A DNA stretch of 64,000 nucleotides from the NCBI GenBank assembly GCA_020080175.1, contig JAGHQL010000088.1, positions 1 to 64,000 of the forward strand, given 5' to 3'. This DNA is from Glutinoglossum americanum (taxonomy: Eukaryota > Ascomycota > Geoglossomycetes > Geoglossales > Geoglossaceae). How positions within the stretch are numbered: the first letter of the stretch is position 1; every line of letters begins with the position of its first letter. The notes beneath the pieces are model-generated. The model did no database searches, had not been told where the DNA came from, and saw nothing but the letters and a program-made list of their open reading frames with translations. Of this stretch, positions 38,001 through 48,940 are shown piece by piece. Made by a program: the position numbers and the translations under genes.

Positions 38001-40981
38001 AGTCAGCGCCCACCCTACTCCCAAAGATACGCCAAGGGACACCCGACGGAGGGGTTAGGCTCCAAGGATACCGCGAGAGCCTAGGTGCAGACCACCAGCA
38101 GGAGAACCGACCTCAGAATAGGGAGAACATGGGAAGGATACGCGCTCCTGAAGAATGTTGTTTGTCAGTTGAAAAATACAAAAGAAGAGTAGACCCATAC
38201 CTTGCCTCGGATATGCAGTTCAAGCCACGCTTGCTCCTATGCTTCGTTTTGTGATTGCTATGGCTTTCCCACACCACAAGACCCACATCGCCGTCTTTTT
38301 CTCCCTCCTAATCCTCTGGTCGATATAATTCGCTGATGCCACGTGCTCTTTACTTTCCCAGACCTGATCGAAAAATGCTCAGCCTCTCTCCTAGCTCCCT
38401 ACCGGTGACACGGAGGTACTAATCGGTAGAAGCATAGTGGGAAAAGGCGCTTAATCGAGAGAAGGCCCAATCACGTCTTCTTTTCTTCCACTTTCGCCGG
38501 TGCCCCGCAGGAATTAATTACCCTCCTTTATTCCGGATAACAAGTACGTAGAGCGCGTCACAATCGCACTGCCGGCCTGTAAGAACGTCCCAGTGTCCTT
38601 GGGGTAAACTTGTAGAGTATAGTGGACAAGCCAAACTGCTCAACTAGAGCTGTCAGTGCTAAACAGGTATAGCCAAAGCTTGGACCCAAGACTCGCGTTT
38701 TGTATTGTAGATGAAGACCGATCAACGAACGAACAGGGGCTTGCGTTGCTGGTGTTGATACACTATGCTAACACTGTGCCGAAGTGCCAGCCTCCAGCGG
38801 TCAACAATAACAAGGCCAATCGGCTAGGAGTTTGGCGACAACCTTATTGGGCTTGAAGGTAAGGCCGCCAAACCCAACAGCTGAGTCGTAAATTAATTCC
38901 CCTATGCGTAGAGGCCGCATCGCGCATGGCGCTCGTATAGGTAGTTGCCAACGCAATCTCATATATTTACTCTACCGTCGCAGACGGCTTCCAACCACTT
39001 TCAAATCTGCCCGGCGCTGACCTAGTGTGATAGACGAAACCGCATTCCAACCAAGAATCCAGAAATCGAATCACTGAATAAGTTTCAGTCAGAGATAACT
39101 AGTTTCTTCTGCCGGTACACAAAGAGACCACGCTGCCGCTAGCCGTCTTCCAGATTGCTGTATGTCTCCCTTCAGAGTCGGATCATTATCCATCCGACCA
39201 CTGAGTGAGCTTCCTTATCTCGCCCTAGAGCGCACGTAAGTCCACATCTATATCTTCTGATACATTACCAATTCGACGAGCGTTACTGAAACGCTGCCAA
39301 ATGCGACTGAGTGGACGAGATGTGACCAGCAAACGCAGAAGATGCAATGCACTCAAAGGTGTTGGAGGTTGGCGTCCGGTGGGTGTTAACACCTGCAACA
39401 CAAGTTTCCTGTCCATTAGTTAGTTAGCCTTCATTCCCTACATCGTACAAACGCAAGCATTGGCCATACCTATTCAACTAAGTGTCTCGAGGAATTGATT
39501 GGTGTTATCGCGATCTTGGCTCCCTGGCTCTAAACGATCGTTGAGCCCGTTGACCACGATAAAAGCCATCGAAAAAGCTCTCGCCTTTGTCATAAGCATT
39601 AGTAGACACCCCCCGAAAGTCGCCTCCCCCGTTCCAACCTACTCCATCCGGCTCAAGGGGCGCCTGGAGTTTTACCCAACGCCGAACGGGTCGAAGAGTC
39701 AAATTCCAGATCAAGTTCATGCGGGGTCTAGGCGTCCCGGTCCTTGTGGTCGCGGTACGGATACGTAACGCCCTCCTGTTGCTCCTAAGCTCTCTTGCGG
39801 AGGAAGCCAATGGCAATTGGGCTAGATTCAGATTAGCATCAACATAAAACAAAGGGTAGTAGGTCTAACTGACGCAATAATGACCCCTACCAGGTAGCAC
39901 TCGTCAGCAGGATCTGTATATCCTAGACTGACGCGCGAATTCCTACACAAAAGATATTTGTGGAGTCCCAGAACGCACCTGTGGGCGCGGGTATCTTCCA
40001 AGAGCTATTGTCCTGTCCAGTTTAGCGTATCTTGGCGTAACTGTTGGAATTCTTCGTTTGGCGACTTGTAAAGGAGGTATGCGTATGCCACTCGGCAGCT
40101 TGTATACTCCCGAGGAAGCAGCTCTCGTGTTGCATTGGGGTCTCGGATTGCCGTTTGCCGCGCTGGCTTTATGGGAGGCAGTTTCTATGTATCTGGCTTC
40201 ACTAAACTAAGTCAACCCTACATGCCCGAGGCCAGCTCATAACACTTACTTATCCCCAAGGCTAAGGAGTAGCAACCGATGGAGAATCAATCGCGTCTGA
40301 CCTATATTCGCAATCAATGAGCAGATGTCAGATCAGCTCGTCCCTCGCGCTGTTATGGTCTTGCGGATATTCACTGGACCACTCACAATCCAGATAGATA
40401 TGCGTATGCATCATCAATCTGCCCTCGGTGCGGTTAGCTTAGTTGAAGCAGGCAACTTGCCCGTCAATGCGACGGCCAGTAGTACCCGGGACGCTCATAG
40501 CTGCGTTGTTCATGGCTACCGCTTCATAGATGCCGTCCTAAGCTGTTGAATGGAAACTCCTGCGGCTGAGGTTGAGGGGAACAGCTGTGCACGTGACCAA
40601 TAGAATTTGCCACCTCACGACATCTCCTCGAACAATAACTGGAATGTCATGAATTGCTCCCCCATGGCCTCTGAACTCAAGTACTAAGAAGCCGCACAGC
40701 TCGGGGGTTATCTCTTCGAAAGAAGAAAAACCCTAAGCTTCACAGTCACATGACAGAAGCTATGGTAACGTAGCCAGCTGCGTAGAATTAATTATTGTGA
40801 ATTCAAATGCGATTAAGCTGCGCTTGGTTAACAGAGATATGAGTGAAATCCAGACAGAGGCCGCAAGAGTGCCAAAAGTACAATGGAAACTCAACATTTC
40901 ATAACCCAAGTAGAAAGATGTAGCCACACCCTCACAAACCCATAAGCTAGAAGCCAGCAGCTTCAGCCGCTTCATACTTGA
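29090..40981. other. 12-kb gene-poor region
   Basis: No gene is supported. The longest open frames (about 110-125 codons) have no domain, low-complexity composition or equally long frames opposite them. Small features seen: a G/T-rich stretch at about 35640-35960, an imperfect duplication of CTCTCTGCAACGAGG near 33918-33955, a GTAC/TACG microsatellite near 34743-34756 and CACGTGACCAAT at 40590-40601. Nothing identifies the origin of the DNA; heavily decayed repeats are the likely content. Confidence 0.5.
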
Positions 40982-41833
40982 TCAATAGACACCAGGGATC
41001 AACTTGTAGGGTACCCTTTCCACTATCTCGGAATATGCTCTCCCGTACTAGGCATTCTAGAGTCAGGCGAGTCTTCCAAATACTGCGAAGTAACCGCGCA
41101 ACGGACTTACCTTTTGTCGAGAGTAATTTTCAAGTACAGGCATCCCTCTCGTCGTGAAATCGTAAATAAACCATGCATTCGAAACCGCCGCCCACCCCCA
41201 CCCTGCCGAGGCCATCGCGTAGCCTGTTCGCCAAAGCGTATACCCCCCAAAGTTGACATGCGTCGCCACCGAAAAAAGCCCCCCGCCGTACGGTTTCCCT
41301 TCGTTGGCGGGATCCTTTTTGAAGCTCCTTCGCTGAAGCTCCGAGACCGTCTGGAGGAGCATGCCGATGACATAGATGATGGTGCCGAAAACCAGCGCCG
41401 GAGACTGGAGAAGAGACTCCAGGTCGCCATAAGCGTCCATAGCCGACGTCAAAACACACATAGACAGCAGGGTATTAAGAGAATTGTTGATTGTATTAAA
41501 CGCAGCAATGGAAACAGCTTGCCCAGCTAGCATCTCCTCCCGTAAGATATATAAGATCCAGAATGTCTCGCTGAGGGTGGCGCCCACCGCCAGAGAAAAC
41601 ATAGCCATCTGGTAAGGCGCCAGTCCTAAGGCATTGGTATTGGTTGTGGCTACCATAGGTAAGGTTTTAGCCCCACACAAACGGATCAGCGAAGATCCCA
41701 GGCCCCGTGTCATGATGGCATGCTGGAGTAGCGGGTCGAGGAGCCGCAAGCCAACGGATAGACTTAAGCTCCATGGCGATGGACGTTTCACCCTGGATAC
41801 GTAGTCTTTCGGCCTCGGAGCCTCGCTGCCCAT
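40982..41833 (-). CDS. DUF1295/steroid 5-alpha-reductase-like membrane protein
   Basis: Exons 41833-41111 and 41047-40982, joined phase 0 by a 63-nt intron with a CTGAC branch point; 262 aa. The sequence shows about five to six hydrophobic helices (for example MAMFSLAVGATLSETFWILYI and LVFGTIIYVIGMLLQTVSEL). The C-terminal signature of DUF1295 proteins follows: GGGLFSVATHVNFGGYTLWR, then YDFTTRGMPVLENY and, after the splice, VERVPYKLIPGVY at the end. The superfamily includes isoprenylcysteine methyltransferases and steroid reductases; DUF1295 members are often called 3-oxo-5-alpha-steroid 4-dehydrogenases without proof. It probably acts on a lipid in the endoplasmic reticulum. It looks intact despite its gene-poor surroundings. 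Residues 1-28 resemble nothing and the true start could lie in a lost upstream exon. Confidence 0.82.
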
Positions 41834-43181
41834 CTCTCTTACGTAACCTAGGAGGAGTCCGGGTGCCGAAAGTGCCTAAAAGTAAGGATATAGGTGATGG
41901 TGCGGAATCCGTGGTTGCCGATCGCGGACCCGATAACCCCAGACATCCGAACCACAATTAGTTGGCCCTGTTTGATCACCAAACCTTCAATGCAAAACTC
42001 CCTCTTAGAAGCAGAGGACTCCAGTCGATCACGTAATAACAGACCAGCCGTACTTCAATCTAGTTCTCCAAATACACTAAATAAATCCTGAGTGATTCAA
42101 TGTCACGTGGCAGACTCCCGCCATCATAACTAATTGTAAGGTGGTTATATTCTATAAGATACCATACTTGTTAAAAACCGCTCTAAAGCCTACCGCCACA
42201 TGGCTCCAAGAAAACGCAGATTACTCTCATGCGGCTAATTTTCTTAAGGAATTTTAGACTCATTTTTAAAGGAAGGAAGAGGTACAAAAACGAGTGGTGA
42301 GAACATGCTCGGGTTTTTTCGTTTATTCCTGGGAATTCTTTTTATAAAGATAAGCAAACTTCTAGACCCTATCTACCTCTCATCTCTTAATTCGGGTCAC
42401 AATTTCAACTCTGAAGCTTCTTGCATGGGCCAAAGTTTTGCAAGAATGTAGAGTCGAGAGTTTGAGGTCAGAATCCTTTAATTTTGGTGTATGCCGAAGA
42501 CACTTAAACACTCAAAGCCCGATGCTGCTCTTGCCTCAACGGAAGGTTTCTAGCTGGTTGCTAGAAGCAGTTAGAAATTACGATTCGGGTTACTGACTCG
42601 ATCTCGTATCACCTGGGAAAAATCGCGATCTAGTTAATGATGTGGCGGGAGAGGCCGCTTTAGCGACTGGCAGGTTCAAGCCTAAGGCAGCTTATTCCGG
42701 AATGCTTCGCATCAATTAGACATCCGCATGTGAAAAAACTTGATTGACCCTGTCATAAACTAGACTCAAATAGTTGCTGCCTCACTGATGGGGGGATATA
42801 CTTGGAAATACCGCTATAAAAAGGGTAACGACTGGATTGGCTGGCTAGGGCAAAAAAAGAAGTGGGGAGTATTGAGGACTATATCCAGAATGTTGACGAG
42901 AAGTAAGATGGAAAGTTAGGGAATCTCAGGGCAAGCAGATAGTACCACTAGCTTAAATGCGAAAGAGCGACCCACCACCAAGCCGATATGGAACCAAAAA
43001 CGAAATCGAGTACAAACACTAAATGATCCAGGTTCTTCCATTCCCCTCCTTCAAAAGAAAATGCTTACCCAAGCTCTCATAACACCGTAATGGAAACGAT
43101 CCGCATAGCCAAAACTTGCGGGTACCCTTTAGGATCCTCTCGCGCGGAGAGTAGGATAGATAATGGCGTGGAGGGCGAATA
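41834..43181. other. Intergenic region upstream of the membrane reductase
   Basis: A 1.35-kb gap holding the promoter of the gene at 41833 and the 3' flank of the NACHT-TPR gene. CACGTG occurs at 42104-42109, about 270 bp upstream of the 41833 start. The stretch 42110-42480 is A/T-rich. No gene is supported. Confidence 0.45.
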
Positions 43182-46100
43182 TTAGGATGGACTAGCTTCC
43201 GCGGTGGAGGGTGCGGGACTTGTAGACTGGGGAGTGCGTAGGTGGGATGCCTGTTCGGCGGGGCTGCTGGGTGGGGATGCGGCTCGGTCTGGAATTGTGT
43301 CGTCCAGGGGATCGGCTGCTGAGAGAGTTGAGGGTCCGGGCGGATTGGCTGGCTTCTGGGCCTCTTGCCATGTGTAGAGGGACTGGGCGGAGTCCACAGT
43401 ATAGGGATGGTCGGGGCCTAGCTTCTCTCTTCTTAGCCTCACCACTTCCTCCATTAGACCTATCGCATCTTCGTCTTTGCTCTGCGATTTCCACGTAAAG
43501 GCCAGGTTGCTCATGGTGGTGAGTGTGTCGGGGTGCTCTGCCCCGAGCACCTTCTTCCTCGTCTCCAACAATTGAACCTCCAGCTCCTCTGCCTCTTTCC
43601 ACCTTCCCTGATTCCAATAGGTCGATGCTAGGTTGCCTATAGCTGACAGGGTGTCGGGGTGCTCTGCCCCGAGCACCTTCTTCCTCGTCTCCAACGCTTG
43701 AACCCCCAGCTCCTCTGCCTCTTTCCACCTTCCCTGATTCCTATAGGTCGATGCTAGGTTGCCTATAGCTGACAGGGTGTCGGGGTGCTCTGCCCCGAGC
43801 ACCTTCTTCCTCGTCTCCAACGCTTGAACCCCCAGCTCCTCTGCCTCTTTCCACCTTCCCTGATTCCTATAGGTCGATGCTAGGTTGCCTATAGCCGACA
43901 GGGTGTCGGGGTGCTCTGCCCCGAGCACCTTCTTCCTCACCTCCAACACTTGAACACCCAGCTCCTCTGCCTCTTTCCACCTTCCCTGATTCCAATAGGT
44001 CGATGCTAGGTTGCCTATAGCTGACAGGGTGTCGGGGTGCTCTGCCCCGAGCACCTTCTTCCTCGTCTCCAACACTTGAACACCCAGCTCCTCTGCCTCT
44101 TTCCACCTTCCTTGATTCCAATAGGTTGATGCTAGGTTGCTTATAGCCAACAGGGTGTCGGGGTGCTCTGCCCCGAGCACCTTCTTCCTCGTCTCTAACA
44201 ATTGGACCTCCAGCTCCTCTGCCTCTCCCCACCTTCCTTGATTCCAATAGGTCGATGCTAGGTTTCCCATAGCTGACAGGGTGTCGGGGTGCTCTGCCCC
44301 GAGCACCTTCTTCCTCACCTCCAACACTTGAACACCCAGCTCCTCTGCCTCTTTCCACCTTCCCTGATTCATATAGATCAATACTAGGTAGCCTATAGCC
44401 GACAGTGTATCAGGATGCTCTGCCCCGAGCGCCCTCTTTCTCGCCTCCACCACTTGCTCCATTAGGTCTAAAGCCTTGGGGAAATTCCCGTGATCCGAAT
44501 AGGCGGCAGCTAAGCTAGCCATAGCTTGCAGAAGAGATGGATGATCGGTTGGGAAAACCTTCGCATCCTCGTACTGGCGCCAAGCAAGTACGAGTAAAAA
44601 ACTACCCAGGGTAGTTCGGTGTTCACTGCCGATAGCTGCAGCCTGCGCCCAGTGTTTAAGTTGGGATTGCATCAGCAAGAGGTGGCCATAGGAAAGGCCA
44701 TATATCCCTTGAAGCCGCTGCAGCCATTTCCAGCCTTGGGCAGTCTGGAAGAACAGAACTAGCTTCTCCGCCACGTGTATCGAATCCTCGGCTTCCGTAG
44801 AGTGATGCACTAGCCAAACGGATGCGTACTCAAGAAGGTGATACTCCTCTTGCATTTGCTCGCTCAACCCAGCCTCGAAGCATTGGAATGACAGATAGGA
44901 GATTAGAACCGAAGCCATTGTGTGGTGCACGCCGCCGACCTGAAATTGGAAAGCTGGTAGAGTAGACGGAACCCGTGAGCTAAGGAGATAGTCTTTTAGT
45001 GACGTATGGGCAAGCTGGACTGTCTCATCTGGCATGGCTATCAAAAGCGGGTTCGACTCGAGGAGAACCTCTTTGCACTCTGCGGCAGGATCCCCTCGAA
45101 GCTCATAATCCTCGTGACTGCGCAAGCCCTCAGCAACGGCAAGTCCAAGCGCAAGTTCTCGAAGACGAAGCGGTCGAGCAGCAGCAAGAATAAGCTGCAG
45201 AGCCCGCTGAACCCTCTCCGCGGGCGCTTTTGTCCCTGAGATCCGATGAAGAATTGATGTGTAGACTTCTGAGAGCCCTCGAGGAGGCCTCATCAGCACG
45301 CGCTGTACGTTCCAATGTCCCATCTCTAATTCCTTAATCATAAGCTCTGTCCACAGTATCATGCCGTCAGAGCTATCCACAAGCAATTTGAGGACACGGC
45401 CCCGTTCAGGATGTGCATTCAGGACCCGCGAACTCCGTAATCTCGTCTCAGCGAATTTTTCGATATCCGCTCGAACTTCAGACGGCCGAACCTGGACACA
45501 CTTCCAGAACGATGACTCTTCTGCAGCCTCTGACTGATCCAATCGTGAGATTATTGCCAACTTTGCGGTATGGCCATCCATCTTGAAGGCCTCCGTGAGC
45601 CGCATAAAGAAGGATGCACGCTCTGATGTCGAATTGCTGCATTCGTCCAGGCCATCCAGAACGCAGTAGGTGCGGTTGCTTTCCCGTAACATCCATTCCA
45701 ACATCAACCAAAGGACCTCAGTGGGCTGCACAAACAGCGACTTTTCGTTAAGACGTGCGTTCCTAACAAGTGTGTGGAATCTCTTGTCTGAGGAGAATTT
45801 CTCTAGTAATTGAAACACTAAGTTCCGCAGGATTGACTCGAGGTTATCCTTATTTTCTTCGCCGTCTTTACAGAAAACATAAAGAACAACGTTGCCTTCT
45901 CCTGACTGTAGGTCACGGATAATCTGGGATGCAAGAGTTGACTTCCCACTTCCTGGTTTACCTTGGACCCAAAGAAGATTGAATCCTTGGGAATTCGCCG
46001 ATAACTCGCGCCAATCCATATAAGCGTCGCTTCGGAGAAACCACTCACACGTTCCGGGCACATGTGATTCCTGTAGTTTTCTCAAATCCGCCGTGAAGTC

Positions 46101-46951
46101 TGCGTGTTTCAACCATACACCATTCTCATACTCTTGTTGCAATTTTATAGCTTTTTGCGTTAGTGGAGACGCATCTAATGGTGGGCCGAGAGGCTAACTT
46201 TCCAAGTTCAACAGAGCTACATCCTTCTCAACATTCCGCTCGAGCACGCCCACCCGATCCAATATGCTCCCGAGCTTAGCATCGTAGGGTGAAAGGCCGG
46301 CGGAGACGTATCGCCCTGTAATGTATCAGAATTGCCTACTAGCAGGGCGGCAAAAATTTCTGGTCTTATACTCCAGGCAGGCTTTTCAAAAAATATGGTA
46401 GCCCTGATTAGGAAATTCAGCACTTCCGCATAAAGATGCGTTAAATTCTCTTGGAGGCTTAAAAATATCCGCTCTGTGGAAGAACCAGAGTGTGATGAGA
46501 ATAGCTTTGCATATTCCTCGGCTCGGAAAACGATCTGAACGGTAGATTCTAGGGCCTCTGACAGCCTCTCGGAGGTCTTTCCTTCCTCTACAGTAAACTA
46601 TGCTTGTTAGGCAGAGAGCAAAGGATTGGCCATGGGGACCCTAGGAAATATACCATGAGAAGAAAACGGAAGGCGCCCCACGCCAGTGACGTGTACTCGG
46701 CATGATGCTGAACAATCATATCCCCGGCGACTGCATAGCGGTTGATCTGCCGGAAAACATTTTGAACGTTTCCCGTCCATGAATAACGCTCCTTCTCAAC
46801 CTTGCTTTTAGCGGCGGTTGCAGCATCTAGCAATTCCATAAACGAGGCTCTTTGGAAATCCTTCAAGTTGATTTTTTTCTTATCATCTTTCGTCAACCTA
46901 GAGTTGAAGAGATCCACAGCCTTCGACCATGAGCCGAGAATCGGACCGTAG
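43182..46951 (-). CDS. NLR-like STAND receptor: N-terminal fungal domain - NACHT - TPR
   Basis: Exons 46951-46654, 46597-46372, 46315-46199 and 46150-43182 (introns 56, 56 and 48 nt, phases agree), about 1202 residues; the first exon is missing because no in-phase ATG exon was found upstream of the acceptor at 46952. Residues about 1-170 (GSWSKAVDLFNSRL, QHHAEYTSLAWGAFRFLLM) match the N-terminal domain common in fungal STAND proteins (I believe DUF7708). The NACHT ATPase has Walker A GKPGSGKST (about 277-285) and Walker B VLDGLDEC (about 378-384). Nine 42-residue TPRs of kinesin-light-chain type follow (about 753-1130), then a Pro/Ser tail. Family members sense ligands with the repeats and trigger cell death or incompatibility; the ligand is unknown. 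Confidence 0.88.
43399..44532 (-). repeat. Nine 126-bp TPR-coding repeats, seven of them nearly identical
   Basis: Each 126-bp unit codes for 42 residues of the type NLASTYWNQGRWKEAEELG ... VLGAEHPDT. The landmark string GTGTCGGGGTGCTCTG recurs at an exact 126-bp period from 43525 on. The outer units (first and last) have diverged; units 2-8 are near copies, and units 6 and 7 code for the same protein sequence. Such high internal conservation is known in fungal NLR repeats, which shuffle and change copy number. Variation falls at few positions (V/A/L after GVQ, E/G before VQ, W/R/M after Y). Confidence 0.9.
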
Positions 46952-47818
46952 CTGTGAAAGCAGGTATTAGTTAGAGACTGGCATCCGATAGAATTTCTAG
47001 TTATACTCCGCTACTAGGCTTGGCCCCGACGGATTGCTTTGCTAAAACAACCATTAGACGTTTTCTGGATGGAGACTCAAACGTAGTTACCCTCAAGTCC
47101 GATCCAACGGCAAAGGGAGGGGCGACCGTAGACGTCGTACTCGATACCGCTGCCATCGTAGCTACTATATGTTGGTCGTGAGGCCCAAGGGAGGCACACT
47201 ACTGAGCGACATTGATGTGTCGAGGTCTAACTATTCAGAACGCCAGCCTTTCTGAGCCTGCAAGAGTTTGGGAGAGGCTGCTTTAACGGTCGTGTCCGCC
47301 AATCAGCACAACCCGCCGTACAATACAGCGCAATAGTGAAATAAAGTCATATTCCAGCAAGGACTACGACACAGGAGCAACAAAAATAAAACTAGCGCTA
47401 CTCCCCCAGGTACTCCGCATAACAGCATCGAGGCAACTAAACTTCTTCTCCGAAAATGCCAAGATCCGGCGTAACTGTCTGCCGCGTTTAGTGCGGTCAA
47501 TATAAAGCCAAAAGCTACCTCTCCGCCCAACTGTGCTTCCATCTAAGATCGGTATGGCTTTCGAGCCCTGCAGTCTCACTTTGCGCCCTAAACGTTAGAG
47601 TGAAGTTTGACCAAATCCTACGGGGAACGGCCTAACAAACACAACCAATGGTTCTGAAAAAAAGAGAGGATGGATCATTGCCAACCCGAAATCGGCGTTC
47701 GGGGTTTCTAGGGGTTGCTGCGTTGCAATAGTCGTGTGACGCGTGGGATACTCCAGCTTTCTTTCCTTGCGCAAGGTATAGACCACAGTACGGAGACTTA
47801 TGAACCCTACTGTACGTA
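46952..47818. other. Region upstream of the NLR-like gene
   Basis: It starts with an intron end (CTAACTAATACC branch point and TTTCACAG acceptor just upstream of 46951), so the missing first coding exon or a leader exon should lie here. A short open frame beginning ATGGTTGTTTTAGCA (about 47054, - strand) ends in a possible donor but in the wrong phase. No other gene is seen. Confidence 0.4.
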
Positions 47819-48558
47819 CAGTACTAGTCAACAAGTCTGAGTCGAGCACAATTTTTGAGTCACCCCACCACCCAGCAAGAGTTGCGTGACATGCTACAAC
47901 TCCACCAATTTATATTAGAACGATGCAAAATTAAATCTATTACAAAATAAGCCTTAGTACTTGGTGTGCCATCCTTCTGCCGCAATGCAGGCTTCAATTC
48001 AATGACCCATTGTTGCTCCCAAATTATCAAAGACCTCCTTGTCTATAATATCCCATGTTGCCTGCAAAGTACTTTCCAGATGTTGCCTTGTATCCTCTGA
48101 TTCGCTGGTCTCTCTAGCTATCTCTGAGAACATCTTAAGAAGTCTAGTCTTCAATTCCTACCAAATGTGCTCAATAAGGTTGAGGTTTGGAAAGTAGGGT
48201 GGCTAGTCGATAATTCTGAGTATTTCATAATCATCAAACCACTTGCGCACCTTGCATGCAGTATGAATTGATGCATTATCCTGCATGAAAATGTATCCAA
48301 GGTCCAAGCTAGCATATATAGGAGCAATTTCTGTATCCAAAACCTCGAGGTAAGAGTTGGCAGAGTATCTGTGCTTCTTTGACTCAAAATCGCGATCCAT
48401 AATATAAAGTTCAGTACGTCCAGTATCCCAAAAGTATCCCCAAACCATAACCTTCATATTCTTATAACAGTCATAAGTCTAAATCATTTCCTTATCCTAC
48501 TTTTGATTAGCAGTATGAAATACCCATTCTGTTTGCTTTCCCCATCCTCTCTCTATAG

Positions 48559-48852
48559 TGTTACGACTATGGCGATCTATGTGCGGCTAATGTGTGGCAC
48601 TATAGCAGTCTACGTGTGGCTTATGTGTGGCTGCTACAAGCTATAGTGTTAAAGGCTAAACCTTGGTGTTCGGTGGGAGAGCCTCAGTGTTAAGAGTACG
48701 GCTTGCCGGCACTGTGCGGCCACACAGTGTTATGCCTATGTGTATATAAACTTCCTCACACCCCACACCCCTCTTCTTCCTTTAGTTTAGTATCGTCTTA
48801 ATAGAATCCACCCAATACGCCTTCCAGGCACCGGAACTGGCAATTCGTGACA
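48559..48852. mobile_element. Solo LTR inside the mariner element
   Basis: 294 bp, starting TGTTACGACT and ending CGTGACA, flanked on both sides by the 5-bp direct repeat TATAG (48554-48558 and 48853-48857). A TATA-like box (TGTATATAAAC) lies about two-thirds in. The flanking mariner protein reads continuously across the duplicated site, which fixes the borders. There is no internal coding region, so this is a solo LTR left by recombination of an LTR retrotransposon. It is younger than the transposon it entered; its own age cannot be judged from one copy. Confidence 0.85.
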
Positions 48853-48940
48853 TATAGAGCATTCATCGCTCCATATATAAAGTCCCCATTCTTTTATATA
48901 AATATATCGATACTTTAGACATCAAGCTAGCCTTATAGCT

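Noticed and set aside
42660-42690. GGTTCAAGCC considered as a tRNA B box
   Set aside because: No matching A box or acceptor stem could be folded around it; no other tRNA-like string was found.
43192-44358. Arg/Gly-rich open frames on the same strand as the TPR array
   Set aside because: They are off-frame shadows of the 126-bp repeats, with the same period.
43399-44532. Regular repeats considered as a CRISPR array
   Set aside because: The whole 126-bp unit is conserved and codes for TPRs; there are no unique spacers and the host is a eukaryote.
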